Origin: an uncultured Collinsella sp.
GTDB taxonomy: Bacteria > Actinomycetota > Coriobacteriia > Coriobacteriales > Coriobacteriaceae
Assembly: GCA_900549655.1 (NCBI GenBank)
Contig: UROZ01000001.1
Location: 1-58,219 of the forward strand
Length of the DNA stretch: 58,219 nucleotides
Direction of reading: 5' to 3'
Shown one piece after another: positions 17,197-24,900 of the stretch. The notes below the pieces were generated by a model. The model worked only from the letters and a program-made list of their open reading frames with translations, was not told the DNA's origin and made no database searches. Position 1 is the first letter of the stretch; every line of letters begins with the position of its first letter. The position numbers and the translations under genes were made by a program.

Positions 17197-17907
17197 CTAA
17201 TGCCCGAACTTGGGTCCGTGGCCGTTTACCCACGGGCCTTGCTGGCGACGAAGGCCTTCCGCCGCCACTCCCATCCCATGGCCAACCGATTTTTCCGGAA
17301 CGACTGCGATAGAGCGAAGCTGCGTGCTATTAAGTACGCGTGCGTTGGCGTATGCGGCCATGTTGTAGGCGTTTTCCTGGCGCACCATCTCCCGCTCGAT
17401 CGCGGTGGCGACGAGCGCCCTGTCAGAATACGGGTCGAACGCGGTGGCGCAGGAGACGAGCCTGGATAGAGCCGAGGGCCCATCGATAAAGGTCAGGGGG
17501 ACCGAGTATCGCTCCCTGCACCACCTTGCGGCGACGGCGCGCGTAAGGCTCTCGCGCCACCCCCCGCCCTTTGCGGCAGTAAATGAATTGAGGGAACGGA
17601 ACCCGTTCTCGCGCATGATGTCGTTGAGATCGTCGGTCTCGATATAGCCGTCCTGCCCGGCGACGGGGTCATAGATGTCGTAGGCGTCCTGCAATACCTG
17701 CCAGGCCCCGTTGCCGATGGGCCAAGCCATCGCGAAATCGGTCGTCGTCCCATTCATTGCCCGGAACCCGAGGCCGTGGACTGTGAAGCTACCGCACCAT
17801 GTGAGGCCGTAGCGGGCGCCATCATCTGCACCGGGCCTTATCGACGGGCCGTCATCCATGTCCCTCAGCCAATTCGGAAGCATGCTAGGGTCAAGCTCCT
17901 CGGCCAT
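17197..17907 (-). CDS. Unknown 236-residue protein
   Basis: Starts at the ATG at 17907 after an excellent GGAGGGAGAGAT. It is a soluble protein with an acidic middle (YDIYDPVAGQDGYIETDDL) and basic C-terminal helices (ARWCRERY, AIEREMVRQENAY). No family is recognised. It is the first gene of a two-gene leftward unit with the 501-residue protein; palindrome motif B lies about 70 bases upstream. Confidence 0.6.
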   Translation of the reverse strand: MAEELDPSMLPNWLRDMDDGPSIRPGADDGARYGLTWCGSFTVHGLGFRAMNGTTTDFAMAWPIGNGAWQVLQDAYDIYDPVAGQDGYIETDDLNDIMRENGFRSLNSFTAAKGGGWRESLTRAVAARWCRERYSVPLTFIDGPSALSRLVSCATAFDPYSDRALVATAIEREMVRQENAYNMAAYANARVLNSTQLRSIAVVPEKSVGHGMGVAAEGLRRQQGPWVNGHGPKFGH

Positions 17908-17975
17908 ATCTCTCCCTCCGTCCGATCTTTCGATGTTCCAATCATCGTTTCGAAGGCGGTCGGGCGGACGGCTAT

Positions 17976-17987
17976 GAACAAGTGTTC
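17976..17987. promoter_or_regulatory. Palindrome GAACAAGTGTTC (motif B), copy 2
   Basis: Read leftward, ATGATT follows after 30 bases, then the start of the 236-residue gene. Motif A for the rightward HNH gene begins only 10 bases away, so two regulators may meet here. Confidence 0.5.
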
Positions 17988-17996
17988 CTGGTCAGG

Positions 17997-18016
17997 TGTC
18001 ACCTTATGGCACCAAG
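17997..18016 (+). promoter_or_regulatory. Tandem half-site motif A, copy 3 (HNH gene)
   Basis: TGTCACCTTATGGCACCAAG, one mismatch at the last base. A -10-like TATGCT follows about 29 bases later, then the HNH gene at 18083. Confidence 0.6.
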
Positions 18017-18082
18017 TGGGAGAGTGGCGGCGTTTACGGGATTTTATGCTTGAAGCGTCTGTCTTCAACGGAAGGGAACGCT

Positions 18083-18484
18083 ATGGATACATCCGATGTC
18101 TATACCCAGGTATTCCAGTCGCTCATGCCACTTATTCAGTTTGCCATCGTGCTTTGGGCGGCAGAGACGATTCTGACGATGCTTATAAAGGAGCATCGCA
18201 AGTCCAAGAAGAAAAAGGAACGAGAAAAGCGTCGCCTGGAGTATCAGGACCGGCGTATGGCTAATGACGAGGAGCACGCGAAGGTCACGCGTGCGATGCG
18301 CTATGACGTGCTGCGCCGTGACGGCTTCAGGTGCGTCAAGTGCGGACGGGGGCGCGAGGACGGGGTGAAGCTCCACGTCGACCATATCAAGCCCGTCTCA
18401 CGCGGGGGGAAGTCCGTAATGAGCAATCTGCAGACACTCTGCGAGGATTGCAATTGCGGGAAGGGAAACAAATACGAGGAGTAG
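18083..18484 (+). CDS. Membrane-anchored HNH endonuclease
   Basis: 133 residues from the ATG at 18083 (GGAAGGGAACG upstream). The first 40 residues include one hydrophobic helix (LMPLIQFAIVLWAAETILTM), followed by a strongly basic linker (KEHRKSKKKKEREKRR). The C-terminal half is a complete HNH nuclease: FRCVKCGRG, the HVDHIKPVSRGG core, NLQTLCEDCN and KGNK, with four zinc-binding cysteines. The anchor places a DNA-cutting domain at the inner membrane surface, where it could meet incoming or outgoing DNA (inference). It shares motif A with the pilus genes. Confidence 0.8.
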   Translation: MDTSDVYTQVFQSLMPLIQFAIVLWAAETILTMLIKEHRKSKKKKEREKRRLEYQDRRMANDEEHAKVTRAMRYDVLRRDGFRCVKCGRGREDGVKLHVDHIKPVSRGGKSVMSNLQTLCEDCNCGKGNKYEE

Positions 18485-18504
18485 CGTATCTGACAGCAAA
18501 CCCT

Positions 18505-18687
18505 CTAAGTATTCTTCTCATCGTTAACCACCGTCACACGGCGAGTGCCGACTGCATCAAGATGTGAGCCGCTGAATACCTTGCCGTCAGGCTCGGGCTC
18601 AATGCTGCCATCTTCATAGGGGGCGGCCATGCGCTCGAGGTCGGCATCGGTGAGACCGTGCTTCGCCATAAAATCGTTAACGTCCAT
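18505..18687 (-). CDS. Small antitoxin-like protein, possibly truncated
   Basis: 60 residues from the ATG at 18687 with GAGAGGTG at good spacing. It begins MDVNDFMAKHGLTDADLERM and has DGKVFSGSHLDAVGTRRVTV. As far as I remember, related proteins in Coriobacteria continue after the RVTVV segment with a helix-turn part, so this one may have lost its C-terminus. It converges with the HNH gene. Function unknown. Confidence 0.45.
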   Translation of the reverse strand: MDVNDFMAKHGLTDADLERMAAPYEDGSIEPEPDGKVFSGSHLDAVGTRRVTVVNDEKNT

Positions 18688-18830
18688 CCATTCACCTCTC
18701 CAAACCGGGTTCCAAGAGCGTCTTGCCGATTGTTGGGGTCACTGCAAAGCATAATTCGAAGCAATCATCCACGAAATCATCAATGCGCCAAACTCGATGG
18801 CGTGTCGTGTTGCCCCGATATCCAGAGAGC

Positions 18831-19481
18831 CTACTGTTCTTCACGCCGCTGCCGCTCGATCCATTTTTGGACGGCGAGGCAGGCGAGGGCATTGGCTAGG
18901 CTTGCGCTCATACCGTCCGGCCGGTCGTAGCCGATATGATCGGCCACATCAGTCAGTTCAATGTGTGCGAGGCGATTGTAGTTACGATTCGTCTCCCCGA
19001 GCCATTGACAATATTCATACATCGTATCTGTGACCCTGGCACCTGAGGCGGGCGCAGCGTCGTTGTGTCCCAGGAACCTCATGACGCATGAAGCGTTATA
19101 GACGATAACCTCGTCTGCGCCCCAGATGATCTCCTTGATCTTTACCTGGTCGTCGAAAAAGGAGGGAAGGTCTATCTGGTTGTCGGGAGCCACCCCGTTG
19201 ACCTCAGATGCCGCCTGCCATAGCTCCATACGACTTGGCCTGTATTTCCCCTCATGGACCGCATTTCCCGCCCAGTCCACGATCGCGATGGCCACGATCT
19301 CATCTTCAACGGGGTTGGGCCCCGTCGTTCCGAGGTCCAGGCAGACAACCTTCGGGGCCCGCGCCTCGAAATAACCCGTCATCATGCCGTCGAGCCGGCG
19401 GCGAAGCACCGGATTCTTTCTGAACGAGCGCGCAAGAAGCTCGATCTCGTCGGCCGATCCGGTTACACGCACGCATGCCAT
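18831..19481 (-). CDS. DnaQ/DEDD exonuclease-fold protein without catalytic residues
   Basis: 216 residues from the ATG at 19481 (GAGAGGAAC upstream). VVCLDLGTTGPNPVEDEIVA aligns with the exonuclease I motif of DnaQ-like proteins, where DxE is expected; here it is DLG. VIVYNASCVMRFL aligns with the second motif (HNAxFD) but the Asp is Val. Near the C-terminus SASLANALA stands where H-x4-D is expected. The fold is thus recognisable while the metal ligands are gone, so it probably binds rather than digests nucleic acid, or acts on a partner. No operon partner is evident. Confidence 0.65.
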   Translation of the reverse strand: MACVRVTGSADEIELLARSFRKNPVLRRRLDGMMTGYFEARAPKVVCLDLGTTGPNPVEDEIVAIAIVDWAGNAVHEGKYRPSRMELWQAASEVNGVAPDNQIDLPSFFDDQVKIKEIIWGADEVIVYNASCVMRFLGHNDAAPASGARVTDTMYEYCQWLGETNRNYNRLAHIELTDVADHIGYDRPDGMSASLANALACLAVQKWIERQRREEQ

Positions 19482-19641
19482 ACGCCGTTCCTCTCACTAG
19501 TTGGTGACCTCGCCGTTAGCTGCCCCGACTCTATCACAGCACCGGATAGGCCTTTTGTGGCGCCTGCGACCAGGAGGTCATTAAATCTTGTCGAACATAT
19601 GTTGTACGGCCGCGTACGTAGTGGTCTATCTACGTTTTCCA

Positions 19642-19671
19642 TGTCACCATTTGTCACCCCTTGGCACCAAA
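19642..19671 (+). promoter_or_regulatory. Motif A, copy 4, with a third half-site (pilin promoter)
   Basis: TGTCACC at 19642, TGTCACC at 19652 and TGGCACC at 19662 make three half-sites exactly 10 bp apart. TTATTT follows about 36 bases after the last. A further GAACATATGTTG (near-SOS-box) lies upstream at 19593-19604. The 19,482-19,783 gap holds no gene that I see. Confidence 0.65.
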
Positions 19672-19783
19672 TTACTTTCTGTTGATGCATTTCGCGGGGC
19701 AAAATCTTATTTGGGGGTGGAGGTCCATCCCATCGTGTCGACGGGGGCTGAAGACTCGAACCCCCAACCGAAAGGAGTGCATC

Positions 19784-20026
19784 ATGGATTCTGGAACCAT
19801 GAACGCCATGGCCATGTACCTCATGGCCAAGACCTACAATGTCCGTCGTGCAGCTGACGAGAAGTTCGGTGCCGTGCTCTCTACCGAGATGATCATCCTC
19901 ATCGGCCTGCTTGCCCTCGCACTTGTCTCCGTGCTTTCGATTTATTCCGGCAAGCTCCGCGATGTCATCACGATGGCGACCAATGTCGTCGGCAAGATCG
20001 GCACCAACGGCTACTCGCTCACGTAA
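19784..20026 (+). CDS. flp: Flp-type major pilin of the Tad pilus
   Basis: 80 residues from the ATG at 19784 (AAAGGAG). EKFGAVLSTEMIILIGLLAL contains the prepilin cleavage region. Cutting after Ala would put Glu at position +5 of the mature chain, followed by the hydrophobic helix that packs pili. It lacks the usual Tyr after the Glu. Such pilins are trimmed by a TadV-type peptidase (29176-29985) and polymerised by TadA/B/C. The gene stands alone with its own promoter motif and terminator, the normal way to give excess pilin. The rest of the Tad genes begin 9 kb downstream, beyond the CRISPR-Cas locus. Confidence 0.8.
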   Translation: MDSGTMNAMAMYLMAKTYNVRRAADEKFGAVLSTEMIILIGLLALALVSVLSIYSGKLRDVITMATNVVGKIGTNGYSLT

Positions 20027-20054
20027 TATAGCTCGATTTGCCTTCCCCTTTTGG

Positions 20055-20090
20055 CCCCGTCCCGGAATCAGCCTGGGACGGGGTTTCTTT
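20055..20090 (+). terminator. Terminator after the pilin gene
   Basis: Nine-bp stem CCCCGTCCC / GGGACGGGG with an 11-base loop and a TTTCTTTT tail. Confidence 0.85.
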
Positions 20091-20283
20091 TCGGCTATCC
20101 CCTTCGCTGCGGAAAGGCCCTTTGCCCATTCGGCTGGAAGTCGAGATGCTCGGAGCATGGCCTTCCGGCGACGCTCGGAATCGTTATCGGGAACGTCCCG
20201 ACGTCAGTCTATAATTGGATAAAACCCTCCAATGCCGGGAAAGGCCCGGCCTCATGCCTTCTTGCAGAGGGGGAGGGGTAACT

Positions 20284-20562
20284 GTGAACAGTTTCCAAAT
20301 GAATAGCGTGCGCCTGACCGAGGCCGGCAGCGGCACGGTCGAGCGCTGCCTGGACTCCAGGGGCCAGATGCACGTGCGCAACCAGGTCGGGAAGCTCCGC
20401 ATCGACTCCGAGACCGGCGCCACCGAGATGGAGGTGTCGCGCGGTCTCAGCGATGCCGTCTACGTGGATGTGGCAACCGGCGACATGATCCACGAGAACA
20501 CGGTGGGCAGCATCCGCTTCCGCACCGACTCGACCGGTACCGTCATGGAGCACCTGCTCTAG
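20284..20562 (+). CDS. Small unknown protein before the CRISPR-Cas locus
   Basis: 92 residues from GTG at 20284 (GGGAGGGG upstream); an ATG at 20299 is possible. It is mostly beta-like, with repeats of polar strands (RLTEAGSGTVERCL, KLRIDSETGATEMEV, SIRFRTDSTGTVMEHL), and has no membrane segment. TATAAT at 20210-20215 is a likely -10, and CGGGA-ACG-TCCCG (20188-20200) overlaps its upstream part, a possible operator. No family is recognised and it is not a known Cas protein. Confidence 0.5.
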   Translation: MNSFQMNSVRLTEAGSGTVERCLDSRGQMHVRNQVGKLRIDSETGATEMEVSRGLSDAVYVDVATGDMIHENTVGSIRFRTDSTGTVMEHLL

Positions 20563-20582
20563 ATGCCTATGGAATGTCGGAA

Positions 20583-20678
20583 TAAAGAAAAAGCCCCATA
20601 CGGGGCGGCCTGTTAAGGCAGTTTGTGGCTTTTAAGCCGTATTTCGACTTAGGTACTGCGCTTCGAGCAGCAACTCAC
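20583..20678 (-). ncRNA. tracrRNA of the type II-A CRISPR system
   Basis: An anti-repeat at 20641-20678 matches the CRISPR repeat over nearly its whole length (shared AGGTAC and GCGCTTCGAGCAG blocks) but on the strand that makes the leftward RNA complementary to crRNA. Pairing leaves an AAGU bulge on the tracr side, as in S. pyogenes. Downstream in the RNA come a nexus-like GGCUUAAAAGCC, a small hairpin GCCU-UAAC-AGGC and a terminator GCCCC-GUAU-GGGGC with U5. TATAAA (20685-20690, leftward) is a suitable -10, giving about 95 nt. It fixes the crRNA strand as the plus strand of the array. Confidence 0.85.
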
Positions 20679-20706
20679 AATCCCTTTATATCACACAGGA
20701 GAACTC

Positions 20707-23700
20707 ATGGCCAGGAAACTTAAAAATATCAACGGTCCGTGGTATGCCGGAATCGACCTCGACGGCACGAGCGTCGGGTTCGTGGCCACAGACGAGTACG
20801 GGGAGGTCCTCTACCATAAGGGCCAGCCCGTGATGGGCGCACGCTGCTTCAAGGAGGCGCTCCACGCCTCCGAGGCCCGTATGCCGCGCACGGCGAGGCG
20901 CAGGCTCCAGCGCGCACGCGGCAGGGAGCGCGAGATGGAGCGTATCTTCGCCCCGGCGATCGCGCCCACGGATCCGGATTTCTTCGTCAGGCGCAGGATG
21001 TCCTACAAGCTCATGCGCGACGATATCGCGGCAGATCCCGCCGCCGCTGCATGGCAGGGACTTCTCGACGGCTATCCCACGCTCGCGCACCTCGACGTCG
21101 ACCTCATGGAATCAGATACCCCCCGCGACCCAAGGCTTATCTTCTGGGCCGTCGCCAACCATGTCGTGCGACGCGGCCATTTCCTCATGGAGGGCCATGA
21201 CGTGACGTCGGCGAACTCAGACCCCTTCGCTCAGGTCGAGGCCCTCGTGCGCGAGCTCGACGCCCTGGGGGAGGCCTGCGGCGAGGCTATCGAGCTCGAC
21301 GGTGGCGCGCTTGCCGATATGGGCGGCTCCTGGACGGCACGCGAGCTCCAGAAGGCCGTGTCCGGCGCCGTCTCGGTGGCGGGCGACGATATCGACGCCA
21401 AGATCGCACGCGCGCAGTCAAAAGCGCTGGGCGACCTCGTCGCCGGCTACAAGGCGAACATGGACGCCTTCGCGCTCGAGGGCGAGCAGATCGGCAAGGT
21501 TTCCGTGTCCGACGCCGACGCGCTCGATGAGTTCCTCGCCAACTGTCCCGACCGTCTCGCCCCGACCATCGAGGCCGCTAGGGGTCTCTACTCGGCATGG
21601 CGCCTACAGGGCCTTCTCTCCTTCGCGCCCGGCAAGACCCTCTCGCACAACCAGGTGGCCCAGTACGAGGTGTACGGGCGCCAGCTGCGCACCCTGAAGG
21701 ACCTCGCGCTGAAATATATCGTCCGCGCGGATTCCGCAGACGGCCCCGACGAGGACGGCCTCACCCTCTATAGGGACTTCTTCGGCGGCCCCAAGAGGTC
21801 GGGGCGCGGGGGGTACGACAAGGTGCTCGTGAAGAAGCTCGACGGCGCGAAAAGGAACATGGGCTATACGGCCTACGACCTCAACGTGATTCCCTACGAG
21901 GAGTTCAAGAAGAGGGTCGAGAGGCTCTTCAAGGGCACGGATGCCGTAACGGACCCGGCCTACGTCGATATGGTCGCCGCCCTCGGCGAGCACAGGTTCC
22001 TACGCCGTATCCACACCGCGGACAACAGCGCGATTCCCTACCAGCTCCATGCGGAGGTCGTGGGCCGCATCATCGACAAGCAGGGCAGCTTCTACCCTTG
22101 GCTCAAGGACGCAGGCCGGCATATCCTGAAGGTGCTGACCTCGAGGATCCCGTACTACGTCGGACCGCTGGATTCCTATGCCGCACCCGTGGACGCCCAC
22201 GGCAAGGCGAGGTTCGCGTGGTCGCGCCGTCTTCCCGGGCATGAGCGCGCCTTTATCGCACCCTGGAACTACGAGGAGCATATCGATACCGATGCGGCCG
22301 CAGAGGCCTTCATCCGGCGCATGACGGGCAAGTGCACCTATCTGGTGGATGAGGACGTGCTCCCGGCGAACTCCCTCATCTACGAGCGTTTCCGGTTCCT
22401 GAACGAGCTGGCGGGAATCCGCTACACCGAGGACGGCCAGGACTGGCTTCCGCTCGATGCCGCGATGAGGGCGGCCGTGGTCGAGGCCGCATCGGACGGG
22501 TCGGTCATGACCCTCAACCGGATTGAGAACATCCTCTCGCGCGACTTCACGATGGCTCACCCCCACGTCAAGGGCGTATCCGACGCCAAGAGGATGACGT
22601 CGCGCCTGTCCGTATCGGCCTGGATGGCAAATCTTCTCGGCGTGAAGACACTCACTGCGGCCCAGAAGTCCATGGCAGAGGACCTTATCCTTTGGAATAC
22701 CGTGTTCGAGGAGCGCTCCATCCTGAAGCGCAAGATCGCCAAGGAATACGGGGAAGTCCTTGACGAGGATGCGATCGAGGCCTTTTGCGCGAAGCGCCTC
22801 AAGGGCTGGGGCCAGCTCTCCGAGCGGCTGCTGACGGGCGTTTGGGCCGATACCGCGCGCGGCGACATGTGTATCATGGACGTCCTCGAGCAGGGAGCGC
22901 CCTACGGCAGGTTCCGCGGCGCGTCCATGAACCTGATGCAGGCCTTAAGCGATACCGAGCTCGGCTTCCGCGCAAAGATCGACGAGGCCAACGCAGCCGC
23001 GCTGGAAAAGGCCGGCGAGCTCGGCATCGACGCCCTGCCCGGGTCCCCGGCGCTTCGTCGCGGCGTCTCGCAGGCCATGAAGGTTATCGAGGATATGACT
23101 TCGGTGGCAGGTTATGCCCCGGCCAAGGTCTACGTCGAGGTCACGAGGACCGCATCGAACAAGTTGAAGGGCAGGAGGTCGCAAAGCCGCGCCCAGGAGA
23201 TCGAGGCCGCTCTGAAGACGCTTGACGAGGACGCGCGCCGCGACCTGAATGCCGCCAGGCTCCTACGCGAACTGGGGATGTTCGACGAGAAGGAGATCAA
23301 CGAGCGTCTGTACCTTTATTTCAAGCAGGCGGGAAAGAGCCTCTACTCCGGCAGGCCCATCGATATTGCGCGCATCGCATCAGCCGACTACTGCGTCGAC
23401 CGCATCCTTCCTAGATCGGTGCGCAAGGACGAATCACTCGACAACAAGGTACTGGTCTTGTATGCCGAGAGCCTTGATAAGAAGGAGTCCATCATCGTGC
23501 CCCGGCCCGTCCAGAGGAAGATGGCGCCGTTCTGGATGCACCTGCGCCGCGTGGGCCTCATGACCGAGCGCAAGCTCAACGCGCTCATGAGGACGCAGAT
23601 CTCGGAGAGGATGCTGAAGTCAATCGTCGGGCGCCAGCTGACAGAGACGAGCCAGGAGTGCAAGCTCATCGCCGCGGTCCTCGAGGCCACCTACGCGGGC

Positions 23701-24900
23701 GTCAAGGTCGTGCCGGTGAAGGCCGGCGTCGCCAGTTCGGTCAGGAGGCGCGCGGGAATCCCGAGAAGCCGCAAGGCCAACCGCTACTACCACGCACACG
23801 ATGCACTGATCGCCCTCACGACCGGCAGGTTCATCGAGACGAGGGCGCCCATGTGGTCGAACAACAGGGCCTTCTACGAGCGCACCATGCGCGATATCGA
23901 GGAGCAGGAGCGCCGGGGCGGGGCGGATTCCGAGCTCGACTTCTTCTCCGGCGGCTTCTTCCGTGACCTCGTGGACTATGACACGGCCGAGGTGCTGTGG
24001 GATTCCGATTTCGAGCGCGAGCGGCTCGTGCGCGCCTGCTCCTGGAAGAACCTACGCGTGACGTTTGCCCCCTACGAGGAGGGTGGGGCCTTCTGGAAGC
24101 AGACCGTCTACTCACCGCGCGACACGAAGACGAAGCTCATTCCCGTGAAGGGCGACCGTGACGTGGCCCTGTTCGGCGGCTACTCCGCCCAGACGTTCGC
24201 CTATTTCATGATCTACGAGAGCGAGGGTAAGAAGGGAAATCTATTCAGGTTCGCCCCCGTGCCCACGTCCGTCGCGTCCAAGGCGACCGATTCGCTCACC
24301 GAGCTCTATGCGCGCTCGCTGTGCCGCGAGTCCGGCGAGAGATTCGTCCGCGTCGTGCGCGACAGGATCCTCAAGGAGACCGTGTACGAGGCATACGGGG
24401 AGCGCTTCAGGATCAAGGGCCAGAAGACAGCCGGCCCCGTGCGCCAGCTCGCCCTCGATACGTCCGACACCCGCCTGCTCAGGATCGTCGAGCGCATGGT
24501 CGACGGCGAACAGCCGAGCCCCAGGCGCGATCTCGATTCCGATGCCCGGGTTCTCTGCCGGCTGTGGGCACGCCTTCTCGAGCTCGCTCCGGCAAACTTC
24601 CCCCGCGTCTCCAAGGTGCTCAAGCTGGGCGCCCTGAAGACGCCGGAGGAGGTATTCTCCGATGCGGAAGCAGACGATATTGCCAAGACCGTCCGAGCGG
24701 TAGCGGAATCCGAGGTCCAGGTCGTGGAGCTCCTGTCCGGTATCAGGGGCACCGCCGACGTGAGGTCCCTCGGCGGCAGCGCGTTCGCGGGCACGTGCTC
24801 AATGACCTTCGATAAGATCATCAACGACCCCAAGGCGGGCTTCGTCATCGTGGACATCTCCGCGGCGGGCCTTCACGAGAGGGTTTCCACCCTTGGGTAA
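20707..24900 (+). CDS. cas9: Cas9 (type II-A) with substituted HNH catalytic residues
   Basis: RNA-guided DNA endonuclease, 1,397 residues, start after AGGAG. RuvC-I has Asp17 in YAGIDLDGTSVGF (the following Gly is Asp). An Arg-rich bridge helix follows (EARMPRTARRRLQRARGRER). RuvC-II has Glu811 in VYVEVTR. RuvC-III has His1029 and Asp1032 in YYHAHDAL. In the HNH domain, where relatives read VDHIxPxS, this protein reads CVDRILPRS: Arg899 replaces the general-base His (H840 of S. pyogenes), and the expected catalytic Asn further on is absent (AESLDKKES). So target-strand cutting should be lost while RuvC is kept. Length and general sequence match Coriobacterium/Olsenella Cas9 as I recall them. 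It heads the cas9-cas1-cas2-csn2 operon. Confidence 0.93.
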   Translation: MARKLKNINGPWYAGIDLDGTSVGFVATDEYGEVLYHKGQPVMGARCFKEALHASEARMPRTARRRLQRARGREREMERIFAPAIAPTDPDFFVRRRMSYKLMRDDIAADPAAAAWQGLLDGYPTLAHLDVDLMESDTPRDPRLIFWAVANHVVRRGHFLMEGHDVTSANSDPFAQVEALVRELDALGEACGEAIELDGGALADMGGSWTARELQKAVSGAVSVAGDDIDAKIARAQSKALGDLVAGYKANMDAFALEGEQIGKVSVSDADALDEFLANCPDRLAPTIEAARGLYSAWRLQGLLSFAPGKTLSHNQVAQYEVYGRQLRTLKDLALKYIVRADSADGPDEDGLTLYRDFFGGPKRSGRGGYDKVLVKKLDGAKRNMGYTAYDLNVIPYEEFKKRVERLFKGTDAVTDPAYVDMVAALGEHRFLRRIHTADNSAIPYQLHAEVVGRIIDKQGSFYPWLKDAGRHILKVLTSRIPYYVGPLDSYAAPVDAHGKARFAWSRRLPGHERAFIAPWNYEEHIDTDAAAEAFIRRMTGKCTYLVDEDVLPANSLIYERFRFLNELAGIRYTEDGQDWLPLDAAMRAAVVEAASDGSVMTLNRIENILSRDFTMAHPHVKGVSDAKRMTSRLSVSAWMANLLGVKTLTAAQKSMAEDLILWNTVFEERSILKRKIAKEYGEVLDEDAIEAFCAKRLKGWGQLSERLLTGVWADTARGDMCIMDVLEQGAPYGRFRGASMNLMQALSDTELGFRAKIDEANAAALEKAGELGIDALPGSPALRRGVSQAMKVIEDMTSVAGYAPAKVYVEVTRTASNKLKGRRSQSRAQEIEAALKTLDEDARRDLNAARLLRELGMFDEKEINERLYLYFKQAGKSLYSGRPIDIARIASADYCVDRILPRSVRKDESLDNKVLVLYAESLDKKESIIVPRPVQRKMAPFWMHLRRVGLMTERKLNALMRTQISERMLKSIVGRQLTETSQECKLIAAVLEATYAGVKVVPVKAGVASSVRRRAGIPRSRKANRYYHAHDALIALTTGRFIETRAPMWSNNRAFYERTMRDIEEQERRGGADSELDFFSGGFFRDLVDYDTAEVLWDSDFERERLVRACSWKNLRVTFAPYEEGGAFWKQTVYSPRDTKTKLIPVKGDRDVALFGGYSAQTFAYFMIYESEGKKGNLFRFAPVPTSVASKATDSLTELYARSLCRESGERFVRVVRDRILKETVYEAYGERFRIKGQKTAGPVRQLALDTSDTRLLRIVERMVDGEQPSPRRDLDSDARVLCRLWARLLELAPANFPRVSKVLKLGALKTPEEVFSDAEADDIAKTVRAVAESEVQVVELLSGIRGTADVRSLGGSAFAGTCSMTFDKIINDPKAGFVIVDISAAGLHERVSTLG

